In this document: piece after piece, positions 27,436 to 35,672 of the stretch | Position numbering within the stretch: position 1 is the first letter of the stretch | Layout: each line of letters begins with the position of its first letter | Assembly: GCA_016717725.1 (NCBI GenBank) | Contig: JADKFA010000029.1 | Location: forward strand, 1-40,108 | DNA: 40,108 nt | From: Bacteroidota bacterium | GTDB taxonomy: Bacteria; Bacteroidota; Bacteroidia; AKYH767-A; OLB10 | Direction of reading: 5' to 3' | Notes under the pieces: generated by a model | The model's database searches: none | Seen by the model: the letters and a program-made list of their open reading frames with translations, nothing else | What the model was told of the DNA's origin: nothing | Translations under genes and position numbers: made by a program

Positions 27436-28248
27436 ATGAATTTTAAACGAATTACTGAATCTGAATCGAACTACCATCATTTAGAAAAAATGAGCGTAGA
27501 AGAAATTCTAACTAACATCAATAAAGAAGATAAGCGAGTTGCCATTGCGGTTGAAGAAAAAATTAAAGCCATTGAAAAATTAGTTGAAGATATTTTACCT
27601 CGACTTCAAAAAGGCGGAAGAATTTTCTACTTAGGAGCTGGCACCAGTGGTCGGCTAGGCATTGTAGATGCTTCTGAATGCCCTCCCACTTTTGGTGTTC
27701 CGCAAGGACTATTTATTGGCATCATTGCAGGTGGAGATAGCGCTATTCGCAAAGCTGTAGAGTTTGCAGAAGATAATCCAGAGCAAGGATGGGAAGATTT
27801 AAATGAACACAATCTCACTGAAAATGATACCGTAATTGGAATTGCAGCATCAGGAACCACACCCTATGTCATCAATGCTTTGATTGAATGTAATAAAAAA
27901 AATATTTTAACAGCCTGTATTACCTGCAATGAGGGAAGCCCACTCGCCGAGGTATCAAAACATCCGATTGAAATCATTTGTGGACCTGAATTTGTAACAG
28001 GTAGCACACGTATGAAATCAGGCACAGCACAAAAACTTGTTCTCAACATGATTTCCACTGCTTTAATGATTAAGTTCGGGAGAGTCAAAGGAAATCGGAT
28101 GATTGATATGCAATTAAGCAACAACAAACTCATTGATCGTGGAGTTAAGATGGTTATGGAGGCAACAGGGCTTAATGAAAAGGATTCCATTCAACTTTTG
28201 AAAAAACATGGTAGCGTTCGTAAGGCTATTGAATATAAACCTCAATAA
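27436..28248 (+). CDS. murQ: N-acetylmuramic acid 6-phosphate etherase
   Basis: 270 residues. It cleaves the lactyl ether of MurNAc-6-phosphate to GlcNAc-6-phosphate and D-lactate, a step in reuse of cell-wall sugars. It carries a SIS fold: FYLGAGTSGRLGIVDASECPPTFG near 64-87 with the family glutamate in ASECPP (E81), the second acidic site AED at 111-113, GIAASGTTPYVINAL, and FVTGSTRMKSGTAQKLVLNM, which is diagnostic for MurQ. The protein ends soon after QLLKKHGSVRKAI. It is therefore about 30 residues shorter than Proteobacterial MurQ, which has a longer C-terminal helix. No kinase (AnmK/MurK) or muropeptide permease is adjacent; pairing with the E1 gene looks incidental. Confidence 0.94.
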   Translation: MNFKRITESESNYHHLEKMSVEEILTNINKEDKRVAIAVEEKIKAIEKLVEDILPRLQKGGRIFYLGAGTSGRLGIVDASECPPTFGVPQGLFIGIIAGGDSAIRKAVEFAEDNPEQGWEDLNEHNLTENDTVIGIAASGTTPYVINALIECNKKNILTACITCNEGSPLAEVSKHPIEIICGPEFVTGSTRMKSGTAQKLVLNMISTALMIKFGRVKGNRMIDMQLSNNKLIDRGVKMVMEATGLNEKDSIQLLKKHGSVRKAIEYKPQ

Positions 28249-28285
28249 ATTTTCATCCCTTTCTCTATTTTGAACAAATCGTAAT

Positions 28286-28293
28286 TACCTTTG
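28286..28293 (+). promoter_or_regulatory. -7 box just before the unknown gene at 28307
   Basis: TACCTTTG matches TAnnTTTG, 13 bases before the ATG, implying a leader of only a few bases. A TTG at 28270-28272 is too close to be a standard -33 element. Confidence 0.5.
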
Positions 28294-28306
28294 TAATTAT
28301 CCGATT

Positions 28307-28873
28307 ATGCAAGACATCGAACCCTACTATTCATGGTCGCATCTCTACACAGCTGCAGAAGATGAGCTTTCGCCATTTTATGGCAGGGAGTATAGTGAAT
28401 TCGAATATTCAAATACCATTTACAATTATTATATCCACCCTCAATGGGATGATTTTGGCTCATCTACATTATATGTAAAAGTATTATTTGTTGATTACGA
28501 GATTGGATTTGCCATCATAGAAATGATTGGCGAATGGAATGATGCGATCAATAATGACATCATGACTATTAAACGTGATCTCATCGATCTCATGATACAA
28601 CAAGGAATTGATAAATACATTTTAATTGGAGAAAATGTACTTAACTTTCATGCTTCGGATGATTGTTATTATCAAGAGTGGTTTGATGATACTGAAGATG
28701 GATGGGTAGTAGCTTTAAATTTTAGAGACTACATCAAGGAGGAGTTTAATAAAAATAGTATTGATTATTATTTGGTTTTTGGAGGAGAATTAGATGAAAT
28801 GTTATGGAGGATTCATTCACCAAACGAGCTCTACGAAAGAATAAACGAAATAATTAATCATCGATTGGCTTAA
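28307..28873 (+). CDS. Unknown acidic cytosolic protein
   Basis: 188 residues, no family recognised with confidence. It has no signal peptide or membrane span and is rich in Asp, Glu, Tyr and Ile. Notable segments are SWSHLYTAAEDELSPFYG at the start, an alternating strand-like stretch YVKVLFVDYEIGFAIIEMIG, a helix (DIMTIKRDLIDLMIQQGIDKYILIGENVLNF), and WVVALNFRDYIKEEF near the end. This alternation of strands and helices suggests a compact alpha/beta domain. It is preceded by a clear -7 box and is a complete reading frame with codon use like its neighbours, so it is likely a real gene conserved in the phylum. No functional link to murQ upstream or the RlpA-like gene downstream can be shown. 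Confidence 0.75.
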   Translation: MQDIEPYYSWSHLYTAAEDELSPFYGREYSEFEYSNTIYNYYIHPQWDDFGSSTLYVKVLFVDYEIGFAIIEMIGEWNDAINNDIMTIKRDLIDLMIQQGIDKYILIGENVLNFHASDDCYYQEWFDDTEDGWVVALNFRDYIKEEFNKNSIDYYLVFGGELDEMLWRIHSPNELYERINEIINHRLA

Positions 28874-29002
28874 AAAATTGGTTGAAAACAAATTTGCTTT
28901 CAATACAAATTAAATAATAAGATCGATTAAACGTACTTCTTTGGCCTTCCAAATACGAGGCAAGTCAATGTAAGTCGGCATAATACAATAAATTTAATGT
29001 AC

Positions 29003-29036
29003 TTGAATACTTTTTCATTTGGTATTACTATATTTG
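29003..29036 (+). promoter_or_regulatory. Promoter of the RlpA-like gene
   Basis: TTG at 29003-29005 and TATATTTG at 29029-29036 with a 23-base spacer fit the Bacteroidota -33/-7 pattern. The ATG at 29046 is 9 bases beyond the -7 box, so the upstream in-frame GTG-type start at 29019 lies inside the promoter and is rejected. Confidence 0.6.
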
Positions 29037-29045
29037 TTACTACTG

Positions 29046-29735
29046 ATGAAAGGATTTATCCTAAATACGATTCAACTATTGTTTGTGCTTCTGCTTTTAA
29101 TTAGTGCAGGAGATAAAAAACATTTAAAAATACAAGTTGGAAAAGCATCCTATTATGGTAGAGAATTTGAAGGAAGAAAAACGGCTTCAGGTGAAATATT
29201 TCACAATGCCGACTTTACCGCAGCACATCGCACACTTCCATTTAACACATTTGTTCGCGTCACGAATTTAAAAAACGATTTAATGATCACGGTAAAAATC
29301 AATGATCGTGGTCCGTTTGTAAAATCACGTATCATTGATCTTTCAGAAGCTGGTGCCCGAAGAATAGGAAGTTATAACCATGGATTAGCTAGCGTAAAAA
29401 CAGAAACACTTACTTTACTTCAAAAGAACGAAGAAATTGATAGCCTATTCTCTTGTGAAGATGTGACTGATTGTTTAGGAAACCCCGCTGAACTTGTAGG
29501 CTATTCGCTATCACTTTGGAGAAGTAAAGACATTATACATATGCTTTATGTTGCCAATGAACTTTACTTACATGAAGATGTGGAAAAGGTTTTAATCGTA
29601 GGACTAGGTTTAGGAATTAAAAGAACATATCATCTTACTTTGACAGGATTCCATTCACGCAAAGATGCTTCTATTGCTTATGACTTTTTTGAACGAAAAG
29701 GATTTATGGGAGTACAACTTTTAAAATTACGTTGA
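29046..29735 (+). CDS. rlpA: RlpA-like double-psi beta-barrel protein
   Basis: 229 residues from ATG 29046. A hydrophobic N-terminal signal (ILNTIQLLFVLLLLISAG) is followed by a double-psi beta-barrel: IQVGKASYYGREFEGRKTASGE, FTAAHRTLPFNTFVRVTNL and VKINDRGPFVKSRIIDLSEAGARRIG. This contains the Asp and His/Arg residues of RlpA and related lytic transglycosylases that act on peptidoglycan lacking stem peptides. The C-terminal part ends in YHLTLTGFHSRKDASIAYDFFERKGFMG, resembling a SPOR repeat that binds denuded glycan at the septum. RlpA proteins of Gram-negatives are often lipoproteins; no lipobox Cys is seen here. The stop codon directly abuts the stop of the convergent Nudix gene. Confidence 0.85.
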   Translation: MKGFILNTIQLLFVLLLLISAGDKKHLKIQVGKASYYGREFEGRKTASGEIFHNADFTAAHRTLPFNTFVRVTNLKNDLMITVKINDRGPFVKSRIIDLSEAGARRIGSYNHGLASVKTETLTLLQKNEEIDSLFSCEDVTDCLGNPAELVGYSLSLWRSKDIIHMLYVANELYLHEDVEKVLIVGLGLGIKRTYHLTLTGFHSRKDASIAYDFFERKGFMGVQLLKLR

Positions 29736-30185
29736 TTATTTTCTTGTCGTTAACAAATACTCGAACGCATCCTGATCTGTTTTGAAAGTAAAATCACTGA
29801 TTGAAAGTGCATCAATTGATATCCATTTAAAAATTTCTTTTCCATTTTCAGCTGGTGGAAGAATATTTTCTCTATAAAGGGTATTCATCTCTATCATGGG
29901 ACTTACACGATAATACACACCAATTACTTGCGCTAATTCATTAAATGCTGACGTAACAAATGTTGGTGTAATATACACCTGCTCCAAGATCAATAAATCA
30001 AATCCCAACTCCTCTTTTAATTCCCGCCGTAAGCAATCGGTTATTCCTTCACCATGCTCTAAACCGCCTCCAGGAAATTTTCTCATGAATGTATTATAAT
30101 GAAATTCCTCAGCTACTAAAATTTCATTCTCATCATTGATTATAAAACCATATACTCGAATAATGAATATTTTTTTTGAATCCAA
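29736..30185 (-). CDS. Nudix hydrolase
   Basis: 149 residues. The Nudix box GX5EX7REUXEEXGU is clear as GGGLEHGEGITDCLRRELKEELGF, given here in two parts: GGGLEHGEGITD and CLRRELKEELGF. Around it are the strands KIFIIRVYGFIINDENEILVAEE and FKWISIDAL. These enzymes hydrolyse nucleoside diphosphates linked to another group, needing Mg2+; the substrate cannot be inferred. The start is a TTG at 30185, since no in-frame ATG precedes the Nudix box. The frame stays open upstream, so the exact N-terminus is uncertain. It converges with the RlpA-like gene with no intervening bases. Confidence 0.85.
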   Translation of the reverse strand: MDSKKIFIIRVYGFIINDENEILVAEEFHYNTFMRKFPGGGLEHGEGITDCLRRELKEELGFDLLILEQVYITPTFVTSAFNELAQVIGVYYRVSPMIEMNTLYRENILPPAENGKEIFKWISIDALSISDFTFKTDQDAFEYLLTTRK

Positions 30186-30474
30186 GGCCCCTTTTCTTAC
30201 AAGGAGTAAAAATAAGTAACCATTCGTAATCTCAACAAAGAAATCTCAAGAATTTCACTTACGCTAGAAATATTAGCGAAATTGAACCAAAACTATTTAA
30301 TAATTGCCAACTTTTCATTGTAGAATTGTCAAAAAAAACCAAAAAAACTGTAAAATCTTACAAATCGAACATCATCAAAAACTATTATTAATCATCTACG
30401 TAAAATGTAATACTTATTCCATTATCATTCACTTAGAAAATATATAGGTCATAAATTTACTCTATTAGAAAACG
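30186..30474. other. 289-base AT-rich gap between divergent genes
   Basis: No gene or RNA is recognised. It holds one small bulged inverted repeat (CGCTA at 30262-30266 with TAGCG at 30274-30278, extended by AATTT/AAATT after a bulge). A weak -7 look-alike TAAATTTA at 30452-30459 precedes the Omp28-like gene. Regulation of either neighbour could sit here. Confidence 0.4.
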
Positions 30475-31353
30475 ATGAAAAACTCAATACTAATTCTTGC
30501 ATTAGCCATCAGCTTGACTGGTTGTAAAAAAGATGATACAACAGAACCCACACCTACGGGTAACAGTGGGTCTGGACTAGGTACTGTACCATCCCAATTT
30601 ACTCAAAAAGTATTACTTGAAACATATACTGGTGCAGGTCAACCTCAATCAACAGATGGATTTGTAAAAATTACAAATATTACCACCACCAATTCAACCA
30701 AAGCCATTCCTGTATTAATTCACTTTAGTGATGGAATGGAAATAGCGCAATACACGTCGCTTACCAATGCATATAGTAATGGAAATCCAATGACCTTCCC
30801 ATCAGCCATGGTGAATAGAACAGCTTCTTTAGGTCAGGTTATACTTAATAGAACACAATGGCAATCTAATTTTGATGTGGCAAAATCGAAAACAGCAAAA
30901 TGCGGACTAGCTTTAGAAAGTGCTATTTCAGGAAGCAATGCAACTATTATTGTTCATTGCGGATTCAATCAAACTCTTACTGGCAACTACACTGTAACTA
31001 CATATTTAACTGAAGATAATATTGCGGGTTCAGGATCGATGTACGATCAAAGAAACTCTTATAATAGTTCAAGCGGGCATCCTTATTATGGATTGGGCGA
31101 TCCCATCATAGGCTTTAATCATAATCAGGTATTGAGAAAAGTTTTATCAGCCCCATTAGGTGATCCTATTACAGGAAGCAACTTAACTGCTAATGGAAAA
31201 CAAATATTTACGTATACCACATCCATTTCAGGATTCAAGTCAAATGATTTATACGTAGTGAGCTTTATAAATAAAGTAGGAAGCACTACGGCGGATCATG
31301 AAATCATGAATGTACAAAAAGTAAAAATTGGAAATACCCAGTCGTGGGATTAG
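30475..31353 (+). CDS. Omp28-like lipoprotein, copy 1 (no CXXC)
   Basis: 292 residues. A lipoprotein signal (SILILALAISLTGCKKDD, lipobox LTGC) is followed by a Pro/Gly/Ser-rich linker. The domain starts QKVLLETYTGAGQPQSTDG, which corresponds to VLLE(E/D)FTG-W-C-NCP in Omp28-type outer-membrane proteins with a thioredoxin-like fold, but the two cysteines are absent. Later blocks are AKCGLALES, GNYTVTTYLTEDN and GDPIIGFNHNQVLRKVLS; the C-terminus is EIMNVQKVKIGNTQSWD. These align with the neighbour at 31659, so the two are paralogues. Probably an outer-membrane lipoprotein; function unknown. It ends 21 bases before a terminator. Confidence 0.75.
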   Translation: MKNSILILALAISLTGCKKDDTTEPTPTGNSGSGLGTVPSQFTQKVLLETYTGAGQPQSTDGFVKITNITTTNSTKAIPVLIHFSDGMEIAQYTSLTNAYSNGNPMTFPSAMVNRTASLGQVILNRTQWQSNFDVAKSKTAKCGLALESAISGSNATIIVHCGFNQTLTGNYTVTTYLTEDNIAGSGSMYDQRNSYNSSSGHPYYGLGDPIIGFNHNQVLRKVLSAPLGDPITGSNLTANGKQIFTYTTSISGFKSNDLYVVSFINKVGSTTADHEIMNVQKVKIGNTQSWD

Positions 31354-31374
31354 AATAAATCTATAATACTAGAT

Positions 31375-31402
31375 AAGGCTTCCAGCAACGGGAGCCTTTT
31401 TT
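31375..31402 (+). terminator. Rho-independent terminator after Omp28-like copy 1
   Basis: AAGGCTTCC and GGGAGCCTT pair (one G-T) around AGCAAC and end in six T. The two Omp28-like genes are therefore transcribed separately, or with attenuation between them. Confidence 0.85.
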
Positions 31403-31658
31403 AATTAAAAACAATTCCCTAGGTCGCATCGCCTTTTTGCGGAATTATTGAAATTATTCATTCGGGGTGCTGGCCGGTCCAGATCATAAGCAAATAAATT
31501 GAGATCCCTCAAGGTGGTTTAATTATTCAGTAAGCCACACTTAAATTAAAATATCAACAAAATGAAAGCTACTTGTAAGATTTTACTGAATTTGATTAAA
31601 TAGACTTTTGAAAACCATAGTAACATTGTTTCATAAATAATTCAAACCAACAATAAAA
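31403..31658. other. Structured 256-base leader before Omp28-like copy 2
   Basis: No gene is certain. Three hairpin-forming pieces lie close together: CTGG/CCAG at about 31470-31482, TTGAG/CTCAA at about 31499-31512, and GTGGTTTA with TAAGCCAC (31514-31521 and 31531-31538, one G-U pair). A 13-codon frame with an A-rich start context is at 31562-31603 (MKATCKILLNLIK). No known riboswitch class was recognised. Confidence 0.4.
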
Positions 31659-32543
31659 ATGAAAAAATTATTTCTTTATGCAATCGCTTCAGGATTTCTC
31701 TTCACATCATGTCAGAAAGAGGATTCCAATGAGACAACTCCAAATAGTGGATCAAAGGCATCGCCCTCTCCGGTGGTAAGTCCGGTCCCTTCATCATTCG
31801 TTAAGAAAGTATTGATCGAGGAGTTCTCTAGCACTTCTAATGGAATGTCACCTGAATCAGCTGACTTAATCTTCACTATCATTAGAGGCAACCCTGATCG
31901 AATTTACCATGCTTCCTTGCACAGCATGGATGTGATGTCGGGATCACAAACTAATCGATTAATGACTGCATTTACTCCGAGTGCATCTACATTGCCTTGT
32001 GCATCCATAGATAGAAACAGTTTTGGTGGAAATAGATATCAGACTATTACCAAATACAGTTCTTCTGTAAATACGATGTTAGCAAAGACAGTTAATTGTG
32101 GTTTAGCCATGCGATCAAGTTTCAACAAAACCACAGCTTATGTCGATGTTTATGCAGGCTTCACAAGTATGGCTACTGGAACATATAAAGTGACAACCTA
32201 TTTAATGGAAGATGTTGTCATTAACGGATCACCAAGTTATTTCCAAGACAATTCATCGAATGGAAACCCTACAAGTAATTTTTTCAATATGGGAAATCCA
32301 ATAGTTGCCTTCCCACATAAAAATGTTGTGCGCACCGTATTAAGTGCCGACATGGGAGATTCAGTAAATCCTGGAATATTAGCTAAAGGAAGTACTGCCT
32401 TATTAAGTTATGAGATTGACATGCCGAATAAACTTGGGACTAATAGTAACTGGAAAATCATCTCCTTTATTACAGATGCTACAACGAATGAAATAATTAA
32501 TGTTCAAATGAGTGATTTAGGAAAATTAAAAAACTGGAACTAA
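31659..32543 (+). CDS. Omp28-like lipoprotein, copy 2 (no CXXC)
   Basis: 294 residues, paralogue of the gene at 30475. Lipobox LFTSC after a normal signal (KKLFLYAIASGFLFTSC), then a Ser/Pro-rich linker and KKVLIEEFSSTSNGMSPES where Omp28 has its redox CXXC; the cysteines are again missing. Blocks shared with copy 1 include KTVNCGLAMRS, GTYKVTTYLMED, MGNPIVAFPHKNVVRTVLSADMGD and EIINVQMSDLGKLKNWN. One Cys is conserved in both copies (NCGLA/KCGLA). The C-terminal part probably forms a beta-sandwich. Likely anchored in the outer membrane; whether it still binds a partner protein as Omp28 relatives may is unknown. A strong terminator follows. Confidence 0.75.
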   Translation: MKKLFLYAIASGFLFTSCQKEDSNETTPNSGSKASPSPVVSPVPSSFVKKVLIEEFSSTSNGMSPESADLIFTIIRGNPDRIYHASLHSMDVMSGSQTNRLMTAFTPSASTLPCASIDRNSFGGNRYQTITKYSSSVNTMLAKTVNCGLAMRSSFNKTTAYVDVYAGFTSMATGTYKVTTYLMEDVVINGSPSYFQDNSSNGNPTSNFFNMGNPIVAFPHKNVVRTVLSADMGDSVNPGILAKGSTALLSYEIDMPNKLGTNSNWKIISFITDATTNEIINVQMSDLGKLKNWN

Positions 32544-32573
32544 CCATTAAAAAAAATAATAATTTGCATCCAG

Positions 32574-32598
32574 GGGTGTCTAAAGCGACACCCTTTTT
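32574..32598 (+). terminator. Rho-independent terminator after Omp28-like copy 2
   Basis: GGGTGTC pairs with GACACCC across TAAAGC and is followed by five T. It also faces the convergent Nudix gene that ends at 32607. Confidence 0.88.
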
Positions 32599-32606
32599 GC
32601 GTTCTC

Positions 32607-33254
32607 TTAAATTTCAGAATTAATAAGAGCAGTAATTTCTGCAATCATCATGGCCGTTGCACCCCAAACAGTGACATTATCTACTCGATAAGCTGGTGCA
32701 TTTACTGAAGTTCCATTTGAACTTTTAAATACTTCAATAGAAATATTTCCATGATCAAGAAATGCAGATAAGGGAAGAAGTAAAACGCTTTTCACTTCCG
32801 TTTCATTCAAAATAAATTCAGGAACCTCCTTCATATACCCTAAAAAAGGATGCACTAAAAAATTACTAGGAGGAATATAAAGTGAAGTTAATTTTCCTAA
32901 TAATAAAACTTGCTCCGCTTGAATGCCCAACTCTTCATTCGCTTCACGCAAAGCTGTGGCTAATAAGTCTTCATCACCTTCACGTTTCCCTCCAGGAAAA
33001 CTAATTTGACCAGAATGAGATACTGGACCATCACTTCGCTCTATGAGAATAATTCGAGGTGTTGAATTTATAGAATCAGGAACAATCAAAGCAAGCACAG
33101 CAGCTGTGCGATAATCCGTACTAACCAAGTTAAAATCACGCATTGGTTTCCGATGCAATGGAGCCATTTTTTCATGGGCTGCATATCCTGGCAAACCTAT
33201 TTCCATCCGGAGAGTCAAGTCAGAAATCCATTGATCAAAACCGTCTTTATTCAT
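32607..33254 (-). CDS. CoA pyrophosphatase-type Nudix hydrolase
   Basis: 215 residues from ATG 33254. It shows IILIERSDGPVSHSGQISFPGG, the motif that precedes the Nudix box in the CoA-pyrophosphatase group (NudL/PCD1-like), then the Nudix box itself, GKREGDEDLLATALREANEELG (split here as GKREGDEDLL and ATALREANEELG). These enzymes split CoA and its derivatives to 3',5'-ADP and 4'-phosphopantetheine. The start is fixed by overlap with the upstream ABC exporter stop (TAATG, one shared base). A longer in-frame ATG 57 bases upstream lies inside that gene and is less likely. Co-transcribed with the exporter, though no functional tie is evident. Confidence 0.9.
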   Translation of the reverse strand: MNKDGFDQWISDLTLRMEIGLPGYAAHEKMAPLHRKPMRDFNLVSTDYRTAAVLALIVPDSINSTPRIILIERSDGPVSHSGQISFPGGKREGDEDLLATALREANEELGIQAEQVLLLGKLTSLYIPPSNFLVHPFLGYMKEVPEFILNETEVKSVLLLPLSAFLDHGNISIEVFKSSNGTSVNAPAYRVDNVTVWGATAMMIAEITALINSEI

Positions 33255-35023
33255 TAGGATACCGCTTGTACTGTTCGCTCTATCTTTCTTTCTCCAATTT
33301 GCTGTCTCCACATCGCATAATACAATCCCTTTTGCTCTAGCAAAGTTTCGTGTCGACCTAACTCAACCACCTCCCCTTTTTCTAATACATAAATCGCATC
33401 CGCATGCATCACTGTCGATAAACGATGAGCAATTAAAATGGTGATGTGTTTTCGGTTGGTAGAAATAGATCGAATCGTTTCATTAATTTCTTCTTCTGTT
33501 AATGAATCTAAGGCTGACGTTGCTTCATCAAATACTAACAAAGAAGGATTTCGGAGTAATGCTCTTGCAATTGACAAACGTTGCTTTTCTCCACCTGAAA
33601 CCTTTACTCCACCTTCACCAATAACAGTATCCAATCCTCGATCTGCGCGATTTAATAACGATTGCAATGCGGCTTTATTCAAAACATCTAAACAAGCTCC
33701 ATCAGTTGCTCCTGGAGCTACAAATTGCAAGTTTTCACGAATGGTGCCAGAAAATAATTGTGTATCTTGAGTGACTAATCCAATTTGTGAACGTAATTCA
33801 TCTAAAGAGATTTTTTCAGTTGGGATCTCATTATAAAAAATATTTCCTTGCTGAGGTTTATACAATCCAACGAGTAATTTCACTAAGGTTGTTTTTCCAG
33901 AACCACTCGGACCCACAAAAGCGATGGTCTCCCCAGCTTTCACTTTAAAATTAATATTTGTTACTGCATTCACCCGTGCTGTTTGATGCATAAATGAAAC
34001 TTTATCTAGCTCTATAGAATGGATAGAACCTAGATCGGAAGGATAAATAGGCTTTGCTTCTGGTTTAATGGCTAGAATCTCTTCAAAATTATTGAGCGAC
34101 ACTTCTGCTTCCCTGTAAATATTAATAATGTTTCCAATTTCTTGAAGTGGACCGAAAATAAAAAATGAATAAATAAACATCGTGAAAAATTCTCCAATGG
34201 AAATTTGCCGAGTGAAAATCAAATACAACATCACAAACATAATTGCAGTCCGCAAAAGATTTACCAATGTTCCTTGGATGAAACTTAAACTTCGAATGTA
34301 TTTTACTTTCTTTAACTCTAATTGAAGAATCTTATCGGTGTTGGTATTGAGACGTGTAATTTCCTGATTGGCTAATCCCAAACTCTTTACCAATTCAATA
34401 TTTCGGAGCGACTCTGTTGTTGAACCTGCTAAAGCTGTGGTTTCTGCAACAATTGTCTTTTGAATAATTTTAACTTTCTTACTCAACTTCGAACTCACAA
34501 ACCCCAAAATAGGGATCACGCCAAAATAAATGGGTGCAATGAGCCAATGTACTGTAAAAGCATACACCGAAACGAAAATTATTGCCACCAAGGAAGTAAA
34601 TAAAACATTGATAAAGGCAGAAATCAATTTTTCTACATCTGTTCTGACCTTTTGCAACTTACCCAATGTTTCACCACTACGTTGATCTTCGAACACATCA
34701 TAAGGCAATTCGAGGCTATGCTGTATCCCATCTGCATAAATTTTTGCTCCAATACGCTGAGTAATTACATTCACATAATAATCTTGAATATTCTTGGCAA
34801 TCCGACTCACAAAAGCGACACCTACTGCAGCAAGTAACAACCAACTTACTCCATGAATGAACTGCTCGCTGGTCAGTTTTTCAAATTGTGTTACATAATC
34901 GTCAATAACATGCTTAAAAATATAGGGATCGAGTAAGGAAAACACTTGATTAATAGCAGCTAAAACAAGCGCTAAAATGATTAATTTCCAATATCCTTTT
35001 AAATAACCGAGAAGTAGTTTCAT
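33254..35023 (-). CDS. ABC exporter, fused permease-ATPase (MsbA-like)
   Basis: 589 residues, a half-transporter that would work as a dimer in the inner membrane. The N-terminal ~320 residues carry six membrane spans (for example LIILALVLAAINQVFSLLDPYIF, VSWLLLAAVGVAFVSRI, TSLVAIIFVSVYAFTV, AIMFVMLYLIF). The ATPase follows with Walker A GPSGSGKTTLVKLLVG, Q-loop LVTQDTQLFSG, signature VSGGEKQRLSIARALL, Walker B LLVFDEATSALD and H-loop IAHRLSTVM. It resembles the lipid and multidrug exporters of the MsbA group; substrate not determinable. A promoter with TTG and TACTTTTG is at 35034-35064, and the message would have a leader of only a few bases. Overlaps the CoA Nudix gene. Confidence 0.93.
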   Translation of the reverse strand: MKLLLGYLKGYWKLIILALVLAAINQVFSLLDPYIFKHVIDDYVTQFEKLTSEQFIHGVSWLLLAAVGVAFVSRIAKNIQDYYVNVITQRIGAKIYADGIQHSLELPYDVFEDQRSGETLGKLQKVRTDVEKLISAFINVLFTSLVAIIFVSVYAFTVHWLIAPIYFGVIPILGFVSSKLSKKVKIIQKTIVAETTALAGSTTESLRNIELVKSLGLANQEITRLNTNTDKILQLELKKVKYIRSLSFIQGTLVNLLRTAIMFVMLYLIFTRQISIGEFFTMFIYSFFIFGPLQEIGNIINIYREAEVSLNNFEEILAIKPEAKPIYPSDLGSIHSIELDKVSFMHQTARVNAVTNINFKVKAGETIAFVGPSGSGKTTLVKLLVGLYKPQQGNIFYNEIPTEKISLDELRSQIGLVTQDTQLFSGTIRENLQFVAPGATDGACLDVLNKAALQSLLNRADRGLDTVIGEGGVKVSGGEKQRLSIARALLRNPSLLVFDEATSALDSLTEEEINETIRSISTNRKHITILIAHRLSTVMHADAIYVLEKGEVVELGRHETLLEQKGLYYAMWRQQIGERKIERTVQAVS

Positions 35024-35033
35024 AATTTCGAGT

Positions 35034-35064
35034 CAAAAGTACAAATCCAGCGCGTCGTGAACAA
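35034..35064 (-). promoter_or_regulatory. Promoter of the ABC exporter operon
   Basis: On the minus strand TTTG (TTG at 35064-35062) and TACTTTTG (35041-35034) are separated by 20 bases, a good fit to the Bacteroidota -33/-7 consensus. The ATG at 35023 follows 10 bases after the -7 box. Confidence 0.65.
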
Positions 35065-35089
35065 AGGACTGTTAATAGTTCCTTTTCTA

Positions 35090-35123
35090 TTGTTCTGAGC
35101 AATAATAATAAACTTTAGTTTTG
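35090..35123 (+). promoter_or_regulatory. Promoter of the TonB-C-like gene
   Basis: TTG at 35090-35092 and TAGTTTTG at 35116-35123 with a 23-base spacer. The TTG start at 35121 lies in the -7 box, so translation must begin at the ATG at 35139. This promoter is back to back with that of the ABC exporter. Confidence 0.6.
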
Positions 35124-35138
35124 AAGCGTTACCCAATC

Positions 35139-35654
35139 ATGACGAATCAAGTGAAAAAACATTTTATCACCCTCTTAATTATCTCCTGCCCATTCTTGGT
35201 ACAGGCGCAACATGTAATTGTCACCAAAGCTGGCGAACGTCTGAATGGTGAGCTTCAAAAAATTGAAGATAATACAGTTACTTTCTTTCATAAAGGCAGT
35301 ATGGTTACCTTTCAGCTCGGACAAATTAAGTCCATCGAGTTTGATGGAGCAGCCGGTGCTGGAAGCAGTATTTCTCAATCTGGCCAAAAAGGGATTTTCT
35401 TTTTAATGCCAGGAAGAAAAATCACCAAACAGCCGAAGGTTGACAATCTAACCATGGAAAAAGGCATTGTGGTGGTAGCAATTACCATCAACAAATACGG
35501 CGATGTAGTAAAAGCAGATCCAGGAGTGGAAGGAACAACTACTACAAGTCAATATCTGTTAACAAAAGCCAAGCAAGCTGCCGAAAGTGCAAAGTTCGAT
35601 GGAGGCACCACGATGCCTTTAGAGCAAAAAGGAACTATAACTATTACCTTCTAA
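35139..35654 (+). CDS. Secreted protein with TonB-C-like domain
   Basis: 171 residues from ATG 35139. A signal peptide (HFITLLIISCPFLVQAQ, cleavage after AQA/Q) is followed by a short beta-rich segment (HVIVTKAGERLNGELQKIEDNTVTFFHKGSM and IKSIEFDG), like small domains that sense or bind a ligand at the membrane. The last ~70 residues (GIVVVAITINKYGDVVKADPG ... TSQYLLTKAKQAAESAKF ... EQKGTITITF) match the C-terminal fold of TonB-like energy transducers. There is no N-terminal anchor or Pro-rich stretch, so it is not a full TonB; such stand-alone domains are common in the phylum and their role is unclear. Divergent from the ABC exporter. Confidence 0.75.
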   Translation: MTNQVKKHFITLLIISCPFLVQAQHVIVTKAGERLNGELQKIEDNTVTFFHKGSMVTFQLGQIKSIEFDGAAGAGSSISQSGQKGIFFLMPGRKITKQPKVDNLTMEKGIVVVAITINKYGDVVKADPGVEGTTTTSQYLLTKAKQAAESAKFDGGTTMPLEQKGTITITF

Positions 35655-35672
35655 AAATCGTCCAATCCTTCA

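Noticed and set aside
31403..31558. Possible tRNA or known riboswitch in the structured gap
   Set aside because: No cloverleaf, no T-loop GGTTCGAAT-type motif and no recognised riboswitch core.
35121..35123. TTG start of the TonB-C-like gene
   Set aside because: Overlaps the -7 box; ATG at 35139 fits the signal peptide.
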